NCBI GenBank assembly: GCA_003216465.1
Contig: QCIU01000007.1
Span: forward strand, 1 to 64,000
Source: Prochlorococcus sp. AG-402-N10
Lineage (GTDB): Bacteria > Cyanobacteriota > Cyanobacteriia > PCC-6307 > Cyanobiaceae
Direction: 5' to 3'
Length of the DNA stretch: 64,000 nt
The notes beneath the pieces were generated by a model that made no database searches, had not been told where the DNA came from, and saw only the letters and a list, made by a program, of their open reading frames with translations. Both the position numbers and the translations under genes were made by a program. The number at the start of each line of letters is the position of its first letter. The first letter of the stretch is position 1. Positions 9,716 to 19,350 of the stretch are shown here, piece by piece.

Positions 9716-10705
9716 GGATTGAATCCACAAATTTTCTAAATTTAATTTTTCTTTTGCATTAATAGGCAAGAATGACCAACTATTTTCCCAACACATTTTA
9801 GATGGACCAAATTTATTATTTTTAAAATTGATATTGTATTTATTTTGAGAATATTCATTATTAAAAGGTAAATACCACCCTTGGTTTGCTAATTGATTGA
9901 TAGTAGCCTTGTTTTCAAAAGATTTAATCCAATTAATTAATACTTCGTTATTGATTTTTGATTTACTTAAAAGGAAACTCCAAATCAAAGGAACGCCCTT
10001 ATCAGGAAAAGCAATAGAAAGTCTTGTATCAGCTTTAAGATATCTTACGCATAGAGGATAAGGAATAATAGCAACAGATGCTTGAGAATTGACTAACCAA
10101 TTTATTGCATTTTGATCATCAAATAACATTGCTTGATCTTTAAGTTTACTTAAAGAATTTTTTGAATCAATTTTTTTTGAAATAGACATTATTATTCTTG
10201 GACTTTGAGGAAATATAATTTTTCCTTTTAATTTCTCATCAAGAAGAAAATCCCAAGACTTCCTAGCATAATAAATTAAATCTTTATTATTTTTTATAAT
10301 TACTGCATAAGGTACTACACCTATTGGAAATAATTTATTTCTTTCATAATCTTTAAAACTATTTAAAAAATTTTTTGATTTATTATTTAATAGATTATTT
10401 GGAAATAAATTATTTATGTTTTGAAAATTTTCAAAATTTATACTATTTATCCATCCATCGTTAATTAAAATAAAGTCAGAATTAGATAATTGTTTTTTAT
10501 TTTTTGCTAACGCAAGCTTACTAAAATTAATATTTTCTTGTTGCCAACTAGCAGGCAAATTATCTTTAAAATATTTTGGATAAAAAGAAGTTTGCATTGA
10601 AATTCTTATTTTTTTTGAGGTATTAATACATGAATTCAAAAGGAAAAGGAGCGATAATTTTCCGTAATTAAAGAATTGCCTTCTTGTCGAATATTTTTTA
10701 AACAT
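9704..10705 (-). CDS. Putative extracellular solute-binding lipoprotein (spermidine/putrescine-binding-like)
   Basis: 333-residue protein with a twin-arginine-like leader (R8-R9) and a lipobox ending at C26 (LLNSC), so probably exported and lipid-anchored. The body resembles periplasmic binding proteins of polyamine/iron type: FPIGVVPYAVIIKN, SWDFLLDEKLKGKI and AINWLVNSQASVAIIPYP are typical folds of that group. No permease or ATPase gene is nearby, so its transporter is unknown. Its stop directly abuts the cobT-like gene on one side, and its last codons overlap the aldo/keto reductase by 12 bp on the other. Confidence 0.6.
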   Translation of the reverse strand: MFKKYSTRRQFFNYGKLSLLFLLNSCINTSKKIRISMQTSFYPKYFKDNLPASWQQENINFSKLALAKNKKQLSNSDFILINDGWINSINFENFQNINNLFPNNLLNNKSKNFLNSFKDYERNKLFPIGVVPYAVIIKNNKDLIYYARKSWDFLLDEKLKGKIIFPQSPRIIMSISKKIDSKNSLSKLKDQAMLFDDQNAINWLVNSQASVAIIPYPLCVRYLKADTRLSIAFPDKGVPLIWSFLLSKSKINNEVLINWIKSFENKATINQLANQGWYLPFNNEYSQNKYNINFKNNKFGPSKMCWENSWSFLPINAKEKLNLENLWIQSLTP

Positions 10706-11863
10706 TTAACAAGTTTTATCTAAAGATATTTGACCTAATTCTTTCATCCTATCAAGATCACTTTGACAATTTGAAACTATTTCTTTATTACTAAAACCCT
10801 TAAGGTATGCGAAAATTGACATCCCTCCAGCACCAACGCCCTCTTTAACATATCCTATTTCATAATCAACTAATTCTTTATGTTTAGATGATTTGAAATT
10901 AAGAGAACTTGCCAATCCTAATAGGTTTACATTGTGTTTTTCAGTGATTAAATCTAATAAATCATTCAATGAATTATCTTTAACTAACCATCCAGTAGTA
11001 GCTATAAAAACGAAATCAACGAATTCTTGCTTTTTTTTAGAATCAATAAATTCTAAAGCAAGTAAAATTACTGCTAACATCTGACTACCTCCAGATAATA
11101 CAACCAATTGATTAGTTAATCTAGCTCCAATCAATAATCCCATAGAGAATGCTTGAAATGGATCTCCTACAGAAGAAATAACATCTAAAGAGTCAAAATT
11201 ATTATTTAGATTTGCTTTTAAAAGACCAGCTTTAATTACTTTTCTTTTTAAGCTCCTTGGAGCATTAATCAAACTGCTTCCTACTAAATTATTTACATTT
11301 AACCCAAAAGCTTCCATTACTGCCTGAGCAGTTGTAGTTCCTCCTGGTACAGATTCTGAAATAAATATGGGTTGATTAGAAGATTTTCCAATTTCTAGGC
11401 CTTTTTTGTAAAGACTTAAAACTCTCTTTTTACTCATGGATTTTCCTGTAGTTAGGCATTTGGCTGGGCCTTCAAAATAATTTTCCACTTTCAAATGACT
11501 AAAGTAAGGCTGTTCTTTTAATCCTAGAGGGACTACTATCGGACTTGCAGATATCAGTTTCGAACAAACATGACTTATTAATGCAGGCGTTACACCTGCA
11601 TTTAAAAAGGGTAATTTATATTTATGATCTACAGATGCACCAAAAAGAACGAATTCAGCATCTGCTAATGCAGTTTTTCTCCTAGATTTTGAATTAAACC
11701 CTGCTGCAGATATACCTTTAATTTGAGAGGTGTCTGTCCCAGCAATCACAAGATAAAAAATAAAATTATCAATTTCCTTCTTAAGAACATCTATTCTTTC
11801 TGAAAATAAATTTTGATTTATTTTACTCCCAAATAAATTTATTCCTAAATAAGATTTCTTCAT
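10706..11863 (-). CDS. CobT-like nicotinate-nucleotide phosphoribosyltransferase family protein (UPF0284)
   Basis: 385-residue member of the family related to nicotinate-nucleotide:dimethylbenzimidazole phosphoribosyltransferase. Visible family blocks are FLNAGVTPALISHVC, FISESVPGGTTTAQAVMEA and VVLSGGSQMLAVILLALE. In corrinoid synthesis CobT activates the lower-ligand base. Prochlorococcus is known to make pseudocobalamin with adenine, so the substrate may differ from dimethylbenzimidazole; this is inference. It abuts the solute-binding gene with no gap and follows the DUF2232 gene by 14 bp. Confidence 0.75.
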   Translation of the reverse strand: MKKSYLGINLFGSKINQNLFSERIDVLKKEIDNFIFYLVIAGTDTSQIKGISAAGFNSKSRRKTALADAEFVLFGASVDHKYKLPFLNAGVTPALISHVCSKLISASPIVVPLGLKEQPYFSHLKVENYFEGPAKCLTTGKSMSKKRVLSLYKKGLEIGKSSNQPIFISESVPGGTTTAQAVMEAFGLNVNNLVGSSLINAPRSLKRKVIKAGLLKANLNNNFDSLDVISSVGDPFQAFSMGLLIGARLTNQLVVLSGGSQMLAVILLALEFIDSKKKQEFVDFVFIATTGWLVKDNSLNDLLDLITEKHNVNLLGLASSLNFKSSKHKELVDYEIGYVKEGVGAGGMSIFAYLKGFSNKEIVSNCQSDLDRMKELGQISLDKTC

Positions 11864-11877
11864 TTTTTAATCCTATA

Positions 11878-12516
11878 TCAAAGTCCTAAATCAACTAATC
11901 CATTAATTATTTTAGGAGGATCAGGAATATTGGAATTTAATCTTGGGAAGAGAGAGTATGCGAGTAAATGTATGGTTAAGACATAAACCATTTCTTGAAA
12001 TATTATTAATAATATTGCAACTATTTGGATAATTCTGATCGAAGGTGAAAACGGTATATTAAACAAATCAATAACTTTATCGATTAGGCCATAACTTGCT
12101 TTTGTAATTATTACCCAAAGATTATCACCCACTAAAGTTGATAATGCAAAAACTCTTATAAAAAAACCAAGTGTGCCTAAAGTGAAACCTAAAATCCAAC
12201 TAATCCACCAACTTTTTTTATTAAACCATGACCACCCTAACCAAAAAGCTAATATCCCATATGGGAATAAAAACAAAGTTCCTCTAATAGGACCCATAAG
12301 TATAAGTAATAAGAGAAATTGTATTATGAGCCCTTCGAATGCAGTTCTAGTACCTCTTCTTAAATGCAACAAGATTATAGGGAGAGGTAATATTAATCTC
12401 AACAAGGCTCCACCTATGGGTAAATAATATAAAGCAAGCCAAAGTAAGGAAGAAAGAGACGCTAAATATGAAGGTTCTATTATATTAAGTGCCTCATTTT
12501 TTTTTGAAAATTTCAT
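11878..12516 (-). CDS. DUF2232 (YybS-like) membrane protein
   Basis: 212-residue integral membrane protein with five to six hydrophobic segments and a short polar N-terminus. The pattern LPLPIILLHLRRGTRTAFEG and FWLGWSWFNKKSWW resembles the cyanobacterial DUF2232 family. Function is unknown; some relatives look like S-components of energy-coupling-factor vitamin transporters. The position just before a CobT-like gene makes a corrinoid-related role worth considering, but nothing in the sequence proves it. It lies within the minus-strand run from topA. Confidence 0.65.
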   Translation of the reverse strand: MKFSKKNEALNIIEPSYLASLSSLLWLALYYLPIGGALLRLILPLPIILLHLRRGTRTAFEGLIIQFLLLLILMGPIRGTLFLFPYGILAFWLGWSWFNKKSWWISWILGFTLGTLGFFIRVFALSTLVGDNLWVIITKASYGLIDKVIDLFNIPFSPSIRIIQIVAILLIIFQEMVYVLTIHLLAYSLFPRLNSNIPDPPKIINGLVDLGL

Positions 12517-12535
12517 ATAAATTTTTTCTAAATAT

Positions 12536-13027
12536 TTAATTTTTCTTCATAGCTTTATTTTTTGAATCAAAAAAACGTTCAATCTTTTCTATCTCAAAAT
12601 TTACATCAGAATTTCTTAAAATGGTACGTAAATCCTCAATAGGATCTTTTGGATCTACATCTTTTAAAATAAAAATAATTTTGTATGATTGGGGCTGATA
12701 ATTTATTTTTTGCCTCAAAATATTCTCCTTAGAAATTTTTTTGATGTTTTTTGATTTCTCCACAGGATTGATAAATATTTCATTCTTTAAGTTTTTTTTT
12801 GTATCTTTATTGACTATTTGTTTTCTAATATTTTTGTTTTTTTCTTTATTTCCCTGATTAATAATAACTTTCTTATTTTTTAAATTACTTTTAGTATCCT
12901 CTTTTATTTTTGGTTCTTCAATATTTTTAAAGCTGGATTCAAGAAAATTACCAATTCTCCCCCCAGAACAAGATTGCAAAAAAATTAAAATAATTAATAA
13001 ATAAAACTTTTTTAATTTTAAACCCAT
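12536..13027 (-). CDS. Lys/Asn-rich putative lipoprotein
   Basis: 163-residue protein with a lipoprotein signal (hydrophobic residues 8-18, then LQSC with C20). The middle (about 35-105) is low-complexity and very rich in Lys and Asn. The C-terminal 60 residues (from YKIIFILKDVDPKDPIEDLRTIL) look like a small folded domain. It starts 2 bp after the topA stop, so it is almost certainly cotranscribed with it. I do not recognise a family. It is probably real because the frame and lipobox are intact in a tight operon. Confidence 0.65.
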   Translation of the reverse strand: MGLKLKKFYLLIILIFLQSCSGGRIGNFLESSFKNIEEPKIKEDTKSNLKNKKVIINQGNKEKNKNIRKQIVNKDTKKNLKNEIFINPVEKSKNIKKISKENILRQKINYQPQSYKIIFILKDVDPKDPIEDLRTILRNSDVNFEIEKIERFFDSKNKAMKKN

Positions 13028-13029
13028 AT

Positions 13030-15642
13030 TTATTTTTTACTTTTTTTATTCTTTAATTTTTTTTTACTAATTACTTTGTTTTTTTTGAAAGCAGAACCCT
13101 TTTTATCTTTCATTTTATCCTCTAATAAGGACAATGCCTCGTTAATTGTAAATTTTTCTAAATCAGTATCTTTGGGTAATGAAACATTTGTTTTCCCAGA
13201 CTTAACATATAATCCATATCTTCCATTCAAGATTTGAATTTTATCATTAAATTCTTTGGGTCTTCCAAAATCCTTTATTATTTCTTGTCCTCCTCTGCCT
13301 AATTTTGGCATCGCAAGTATTTCTAATGCACGCTTAAGATCAACCTTAAATACATCGTCTTCTTTTTTTAAAGATCTATTTTCAGAATCATCTTCATTTT
13401 TTATCCATTTAATATAAGGACCAAATCTTCCTCTATCAGCCTCAACAAATCCACCTTCTGGATGCTCTCCAAGTAGTTTTGGCAAGCTTAATAGTTCAAG
13501 AGCTTCTGATAAAGTCAAATCGTCAGTTTTTAACTCTTTTGGTAAAGATGCTCTCCTTGGCTTAGCCTTACCTTCTTCACTATTGCCTAATTGAACATAA
13601 GGTCCATAAGGGCCGAATCTTAAAAATACTTGCTCACCTGTTTTTGGATCAGTCCCAAGATCTGAAGGGCCACTTAGAATTTGATCAACTTTCTTTTTAT
13701 CTAAGTCTCCAGGTGTAATATCCATTGGAAGATTACCTTTTGCCTGAATTTCATTTCCTGATTCATCTATTTTTACTCCTTCTAGCCATGGGCCATTTGA
13801 ACCAATTCTAACTACACAAGGCAAATCATCAAAATCAACTTGTCTATATGCTTTCCCATCAATATCTCCCTCTGTTTTCTGGACTTTCACCTCAAGACCA
13901 TTTTTACCTTTATAAAAAGTTTCTAAATAAGGAAGCCACTCAAGATTACCTGAAGAAATCTCATCTAGTGAAGATTCCATTTTTGCCGTAAAAGCAGTAT
14001 CAACTAGATCTGGAAAATGTTCCTCTAGTAAAGCAGTAACAGCAAAAGCTGTAAATGTAGGTGATAATGAGTTTGAAGAAATATTTGCATAACCCCTATC
14101 AACAATTGTTCCAATAATACTTGCATAAGTAGATGGTCTTCCTATTCCCTCTTTTTCTAAAACTTTAACTAAAGCGGCCTCAGTATATCTCGCTGGGGAT
14201 TTGGTTTCATGATAAGTAGCCTCTTTACCAGTTACCTCAAGATTAGATCCAAGAGTCAAATTAGGAAGAATTACTTCTTGTTGTTCTAAAGTTGCACTTG
14301 GATCATCACTGCCTTCTACGTAAGCTCTAAAAAATCCTGCAAAATCAATACTTTTTCCACTTGACTTAAATAATCCTCCACCAACCTCTATTTCAGCATT
14401 AATCATTGTTAATTTTGCTTCGGCCATTTGACTGGCAACGGTTCTTTTCCAAATTAATTCATATAGAGAAAGATCTCTTCCCGACAATTCTGTATCACTT
14501 GGAGTCTTAAATACTTCTCCCGCTGGTCTAATAGCTTCATGTGCTTCTTGAGCATTCCTTGCATTTGAGTTAAATTGACGGACCGAGCTTGATAAATATT
14601 CTTCTCCATATTTAGAGTTTACACATTCTCTTGCCGCTCTAATTGCTTGTTCAGAGAGATGAACCGAATCAGTTCTCATATAAGTGATAAAACCCCTCTC
14701 ATACAAACCTTGAGCACATCTCATTGTTTCTCTTGCTGATAGTCTAAGTTTTCGATTTGCTTCCTGTTGTAATGTACTAGTAGTAAATGGTGGGACAGGT
14801 TTTCTTGTTGTGGGCTTTTTTTCTACTTTGAGGACTTTCCACTTTTCTTCAGATAAAGATTTGAGCAAACTCTTTGCTTTATCTTCATTCAAAATTAAAG
14901 TTTTATTACCTTTTTTTAATTTACCTGTTTGCTCATCAAAATCAGAACCATTGGAAATCTTCTGGCCCTCTAGGCTAAATAACTTACTTTCAAAAGAAAT
15001 ATTATCTTTCAACAAAGAGGCTTTCAATCCCCAGTAAGATGCTTTTTTAAATGCTCTCCTCTCTCTTTCTTTATTAACAAGTAATCTTACAGATACTGAC
15101 TGTACACGACCAGCTGAAAGTCGTGGAGCTACTTTTTTCCAAAGTAATGGAGAAAGTTCATATCCAAAAAGTCTATCAAGAATTCTTCTTGTTTCTTGCG
15201 CCTGAACTAATTCCATATCAATTTCTCTGGTCTCATCAAGAGCTTTATTAATGGCCTTTTTAGTAATTTCATGAAAAACCATTCGCTTGGTGGGAATTTT
15301 GGGTTTAAGTATTTGCATTAAGTGCCAACTTATACTCTCTCCCTCCCTATCTTCATCAGTCGCCAATAGTAATTTTGTAGCATCTTTTAAAGCATTTTTT
15401 AAATCTTTTACAACCTTCTTCTTTTCCTTTGGGACAATATAAAGTGGTTCGAAATCTTCCGTAGTGTTTACTCCTATTCTTGACCACTTCTCTTTTTTAA
15501 CTGATGCAGGTATTTCAGCAGCTCCTTTTGGAAGATCTCTTACATGGCCCATAGAAGCTAGAACTTCATAATTAGGAGGCAAAAACCTTCTTATAGTTTT
15601 TGCCTTTGTAGGACTTTCAACAATAACAAGTGTGTGATCCAA
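13030..15642 (-). CDS. topA: DNA topoisomerase I
   Basis: 870-residue type IA topoisomerase that relaxes negative supercoils. The Toprim domain shows E9 in IVESPTKAK and the D96-x-D98-x-E100 metal site. The catalytic tyrosine is Y321 in RGFITYMRTDS. The C-terminal third carries several topoisomerase-C repeats (for example LSGPSDLGTDPKTGEQVFLRFGPYG, around residues 660-690) in place of zinc fingers, as in other cyanobacteria, and ends in a Lys-rich tail. The start is TTG at 15642 (MDHTLVIVES). It leads the minus-strand run down to 9.7 kb. Confidence 0.96.
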   Translation of the reverse strand: MDHTLVIVESPTKAKTIRRFLPPNYEVLASMGHVRDLPKGAAEIPASVKKEKWSRIGVNTTEDFEPLYIVPKEKKKVVKDLKNALKDATKLLLATDEDREGESISWHLMQILKPKIPTKRMVFHEITKKAINKALDETREIDMELVQAQETRRILDRLFGYELSPLLWKKVAPRLSAGRVQSVSVRLLVNKERERRAFKKASYWGLKASLLKDNISFESKLFSLEGQKISNGSDFDEQTGKLKKGNKTLILNEDKAKSLLKSLSEEKWKVLKVEKKPTTRKPVPPFTTSTLQQEANRKLRLSARETMRCAQGLYERGFITYMRTDSVHLSEQAIRAARECVNSKYGEEYLSSSVRQFNSNARNAQEAHEAIRPAGEVFKTPSDTELSGRDLSLYELIWKRTVASQMAEAKLTMINAEIEVGGGLFKSSGKSIDFAGFFRAYVEGSDDPSATLEQQEVILPNLTLGSNLEVTGKEATYHETKSPARYTEAALVKVLEKEGIGRPSTYASIIGTIVDRGYANISSNSLSPTFTAFAVTALLEEHFPDLVDTAFTAKMESSLDEISSGNLEWLPYLETFYKGKNGLEVKVQKTEGDIDGKAYRQVDFDDLPCVVRIGSNGPWLEGVKIDESGNEIQAKGNLPMDITPGDLDKKKVDQILSGPSDLGTDPKTGEQVFLRFGPYGPYVQLGNSEEGKAKPRRASLPKELKTDDLTLSEALELLSLPKLLGEHPEGGFVEADRGRFGPYIKWIKNEDDSENRSLKKEDDVFKVDLKRALEILAMPKLGRGGQEIIKDFGRPKEFNDKIQILNGRYGLYVKSGKTNVSLPKDTDLEKFTINEALSLLEDKMKDKKGSAFKKNKVISKKKLKNKKSKK

Positions 15643-15810
15643 GGTCTATTTTAATAAATTAGTGTTTTTTTAATCAATTAAGGCATATTATGATTAATTG
15701 AAACTTCTCCAAGCAATATCGCTCAAGAATTTCAAAAATCATACCCACAAATTATAATCAAGTTAAGATTAACTCTTACATCCTTACAATCAAACATTCA
15801 ATTTAATTAA

Positions 15811-17331
15811 GTGCCCAACGAAATCTTTACAATTAATTTAAATGCCCAAGCAATTATTCCCGAAGCTTTCATTTTGCTTGGTATTGTTGGCACTCTTCTT
15901 GTCGATCTAGCTGGAGAAAAGACTGCCTCAAGATGGGCTCCTGTAATTTGTTACATTTCATTAGGCAGTTCTCTTGCAAGTCTCGCTTTACAATGGAGTA
16001 ACCCGGTAGATAATGCTTTTCTTGGCTCTTTCAATTCGGATAATTTAGCTATTGCATTTAGATCAATTATTGCATTATCAACTCTCATTTCTTTACTCAT
16101 TAGTTGGCGTTACACAGAGCAAAGTGGGAGTCCAATCGGGGAATTCGCTGCAATAATTTTATCTGCAACTTTAGGAGCCATGCTTTTGTGTGGATCTACT
16201 GACCTTGTTAGTGTATTTATATCTCTTGAGACTTTATCAGTAGCGAGTTATTTACTTTCTGGTTATCTAAAGAGAGACCCTAGAAGTTCAGAGGCTGCTT
16301 TAAAGTATTTGCTTGTAGGATCAGCCGCCGCTGCAGTTTATTTATATGGTTCTTCATTCCTCTATGGTCTAAGTGGTTCCACAAACTTATCAAATATTGG
16401 GGCAGAAATAATAAATAAGCCATCATTTATTACATCCTTATCACTAGTATTTGTCTTATCAACTGTTGCATTTAAAATTGCAGCGGTTCCTTTTCATCAG
16501 TGGACACCTGATGTTTATGAAGGATCCCCGACACCAGTAGTAGCTTTTTTATCTGTTGGATCTAAAACTGCTGGATTTGCTTTCGCAATAAGAATTTTAA
16601 GCACCACTTTTTCTTCTTTCGATGAACAATGGAAGCTTCTATTCACAATCCTAGCAATCTTAAGTATGGCATTAGGAAATATTGTTGCATTAGCTCAAAC
16701 CTCAATGAAAAGAATGCTTGCTTACAGTTCAATTGGTCAAGCAGGATTTGTAATGATTGGCATAGTCTCTGGAACTCAAGATGGACTATCAGCAGCAGTA
16801 CTTTATTTAGCTGCTTATTTATTCATGAATCTAGGTGCTTTTTCATGTGTAATCCTTTTTTCTCTAAGAACTGGTTCAGATAGAATTTCAGATTATTCAG
16901 GCCTTTATCAAAAAGATCCTTTAATCACTCTGGGTTTAAGCCTATGTCTTCTTTCTCTTGGTGGACTTCCACCTATGCTAGGTTTTTTCGGAAAAATATA
17001 TTTGTTTTTTGCAGGCTGGGCTAATCATCAATATCTTTTGGTAGTCATTGGATTAGTAACTTCAGTAATTTCAATTTATTACTACATCTCAGTCATAAAA
17101 ATGATGGTGGTAAAAGAACCGCAAGAAGCATCTGAAATAGTTAAATCTTATCCAGAAATCAATTGGAATGTTATCGGATTACCTCCCCTAAGAATTGCTC
17201 TTTATACTTGTATAGCTGTAACGGCTATAGGAGGAATACTTTCTAATCCTTTATTCAAATTAGCAAATTCAGCAATATCAGAAACCCCTTTTTTACAGGA
17301 TATATTAGCTGTGACTAATTATATACATTAA
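15811..17331 (+). CDS. ndhB: NAD(P)H-quinone oxidoreductase subunit 2
   Basis: 506-residue membrane subunit of the cyanobacterial NDH-1 complex, with about fourteen helices. It is one of the three antiporter-like proton-pumping subunits used in respiration and cyclic electron flow. Family blocks include [18 protein letters not shown] and [16 protein letters not shown]. The start is GTG at 15811 ([13 protein letters not shown]). It faces divergent topA across 168 bp with no other gene. The ABC ATPase follows after 14 bp and may be cotranscribed. Confidence 0.96.
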   Translation: MPNEIFTINLNAQAIIPEAFILLGIVGTLLVDLAGEKTASRWAPVICYISLGSSLASLALQWSNPVDNAFLGSFNSDNLAIAFRSIIALSTLISLLISWRYTEQSGSPIGEFAAIILSATLGAMLLCGSTDLVSVFISLETLSVASYLLSGYLKRDPRSSEAALKYLLVGSAAAAVYLYGSSFLYGLSGSTNLSNIGAEIINKPSFITSLSLVFVLSTVAFKIAAVPFHQWTPDVYEGSPTPVVAFLSVGSKTAGFAFAIRILSTTFSSFDEQWKLLFTILAILSMALGNIVALAQTSMKRMLAYSSIGQAGFVMIGIVSGTQDGLSAAVLYLAAYLFMNLGAFSCVILFSLRTGSDRISDYSGLYQKDPLITLGLSLCLLSLGGLPPMLGFFGKIYLFFAGWANHQYLLVVIGLVTSVISIYYYISVIKMMVVKEPQEASEIVKSYPEINWNVIGLPPLRIALYTCIAVTAIGGILSNPLFKLANSAISETPFLQDILAVTNYIH

Positions 17332-17345
17332 ACAATTATCTATAA

Positions 17346-18032
17346 ATGTCTAAAAAAGTTGCGACCTTAGAAAAAGTATCTAAAACCTATGGCAAAGATG
17401 ATCTTATTGTTAAAGCCTTAGATAACGTCAATTTAGAAATATATAAAGGGGACTATTTGGCAGTTATGGGGGCAAGTGGTTCAGGAAAAAGTACTGCAAT
17501 GAACATAATTGGCTGCCTAGATAGGCCATCTCAAGGTGTTTATAAATTAAATGGTATTCCAGTTGAAAATTTATCTGATGATGAATTAGCTGAGTTACGA
17601 AACCAAAAATTAGGATTTGTTTTCCAACAATTCCACCTTCTTTCAGACGCTACAGCACTTGAGAATGTTCTTTTACCGATGATTTATGCGGGCGTAAATC
17701 CTCAGGAAAGAGAAGAAAGAGCAAAAAATGCATTAGACAAAGTTGGGCTTTCCCAGAGAGTCAATAATCGTCCCAATCAGTTATCAGGAGGTCAACAACA
17801 ACGTGTTGCAATTGCAAGAGCGATTATAAATAACCCTGCGCTATTGTTAGCTGACGAGCCTACTGGAGCCTTAGATTCAAAGACAACAGAAGATGTATTA
17901 GACCTTTTTGATAAACTTCATCAATCAGGGATAACAATAGTTCTAGTAACTCACGAAGATGAAGTTGCACATCGAGCAAAGAAAATCGCTAGGTTTAAAG
18001 ACGGAAAAATAGTTGAATTAAAAATTAAATAA
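17346..18032 (+). CDS. ABC transporter ATP-binding protein (LolD/MacB/DevA-like)
   Basis: 228-residue ATPase. Walker A GASGSGKST lies at 42-50, the signature LSGGQQQRVAIARA near 138, and Walker B LLLADEPTGALD near 160. The HLLSDATALENV Q-loop region and overall length match the MacB/LolD/DevA group, which pairs with FtsX-like permeases for lipoprotein, peptide or glycolipid export. No permease gene is next to it, so its partner lies elsewhere. It is 14 bp behind ndhB and converges on birA with stops 2 bp apart. Confidence 0.85.
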   Translation: MSKKVATLEKVSKTYGKDDLIVKALDNVNLEIYKGDYLAVMGASGSGKSTAMNIIGCLDRPSQGVYKLNGIPVENLSDDELAELRNQKLGFVFQQFHLLSDATALENVLLPMIYAGVNPQEREERAKNALDKVGLSQRVNNRPNQLSGGQQQRVAIARAIINNPALLLADEPTGALDSKTTEDVLDLFDKLHQSGITIVLVTHEDEVAHRAKKIARFKDGKIVELKIK

Positions 18033-18034
18033 AT

Positions 18035-18784
18035 TTAAAACCTTGTTAATATTTCTTCATGGTTTTCATTATAAATTCTTAAATTTCCATTATTATCTAC
18101 ACCTTTAACTTTCCATTCTTTGGAATTGTAACCTCTTGGTAAAAACTTTTTTGTTAGATATTTATTTGCATTTTTAACAATGAATTCTTTTTTATAATTA
18201 AATGCGACTGAATCATGAATAGTTTTAAGAAGTTTTGCAGTCCAATAATATTCGCAGATTTTTTTTGTATTAAGTATTTCAGATAAAGTAATACCCTCTA
18301 ATGGGGTTTTATTTAACAAATTCATGCCAAGACCAATTCTTACGTAAATAGTTTCTTTTCCTCTAGTTATAACTTTAGGTAAAAATCCAATTAATTTTTT
18401 TGAATTATAAAAAATATCATTTGGCCATTTCAAATCAACTTTTATAGATTCCATATTCAACATTTCACACAAATTAGTTGCTACTGACAAACTAAATATC
18501 TCACTTGAGAAACTTGAGGAGAATATTGGATAAGCCGCACTAAGCCAAATGCCTCCTTTAGGAGAAAACCATGGCTTAGAATTCTGCCCTATTCCTGAAA
18601 ATTGTTCTTTTGCTACGATTGCTATTGGTTTATTTCTTTTAATTTGAGAAACTTTGAGCCAATTTGTTAATTCATATTCAGTACTTCTACATTTTAATTT
18701 GTATTTTAGTTTCCAATTTGGGTAAACACCTTGGATTTTCTTGTAGTAATATGCGGTCTTAGCTACAGATCCTAGAACTTTCAC
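18035..18784 (-). CDS. birA: Biotin--[acetyl-CoA carboxylase] ligase
   Basis: 249-residue biotin-protein ligase without an N-terminal DNA-binding domain (class I), expected to biotinylate the AccB subunit of acetyl-CoA carboxylase. The catalytic block LKWPNDIFYNSKKLIGFL is present. The biotinyl-AMP loop, usually GRGRRGR before W, reads GIGQNSK here (residues about 64-70), so the arginine that gates the intermediate is a glutamine. The rest of the pocket (WFSPKGGIWLSAAYP) is intact. Start ATG at 18784; divergent from the DUF721 gene. Confidence 0.85.
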   Translation of the reverse strand: MKVLGSVAKTAYYYKKIQGVYPNWKLKYKLKCRSTEYELTNWLKVSQIKRNKPIAIVAKEQFSGIGQNSKPWFSPKGGIWLSAAYPIFSSSFSSEIFSLSVATNLCEMLNMESIKVDLKWPNDIFYNSKKLIGFLPKVITRGKETIYVRIGLGMNLLNKTPLEGITLSEILNTKKICEYYWTAKLLKTIHDSVAFNYKKEFIVKNANKYLTKKFLPRGYNSKEWKVKGVDNNGNLRIYNENHEEILTRF

Positions 18785-18859
18785 AAATCCTTAATATTAA
18801 AAAACATGCAATCTCTATAAGATTAAATTATCCTAGGCTTAAAAATATAATTTTACAAA

Positions 18860-19342
18860 TTGAATAAAAAATATTTACCAATATTGAATAAAAGATACCC
18901 ATATTCAATGCAAAATTGCATCAATGATTTCAAAAAATCATGGGAAGACTTGGATAAACTATCCAAACTTAATGAAAACTGGAAAACACTAATTGGATTT
19001 GAATTATCTAGAGCATGTAAACCATTAAAAATAGAGCAGAAAATACTTACAATTTCTGTGAATCATCCACAATGGAGGCAAGCTTTGATATACAACAAAC
19101 ATAGATTAAAGGAGACAATAAGCAAATTTGGAATAAATTTGAATGAAATAAAAATAATTCAAAATTATGAAGTCAAAAGTTTAGATAAAAAAGAGATTAA
19201 TGCAAAAACAGTCTGGGAAAATCATCCAAGCAGAATAAGAAATAATAATATGGTGATTTGTAATATTTGTAATAGTCCTGCACCAAAAGGAGAAATATCA
19301 AGATGGGGGAAATGTACTTTTTGTTGGAGAAAAACTGGTTAG
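18860..19342 (+). CDS. DUF721/DciA-like protein with C-terminal zinc ribbon
   Basis: 160-residue protein. Residues about 20-105 resemble DUF721 (WKTLIGFELSRACKPLKI, then NHPQWRQALIYNKHRL), the domain of DciA, which loads the replicative helicase in bacteria without DnaC. The C-terminus has a zinc-ribbon pattern: CNIC near 134 and CTFC near 153. The start used is TTG at 18860; an in-frame ATG at 18908 would shorten it by 16 residues and still keep the domain. Function in replication initiation is inferred from family only. Confidence 0.7.
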   Translation: MNKKYLPILNKRYPYSMQNCINDFKKSWEDLDKLSKLNENWKTLIGFELSRACKPLKIEQKILTISVNHPQWRQALIYNKHRLKETISKFGINLNEIKIIQNYEVKSLDKKEINAKTVWENHPSRIRNNNMVICNICNSPAPKGEISRWGKCTFCWRKTG

Positions 19343-19350
19343 CACAATTT

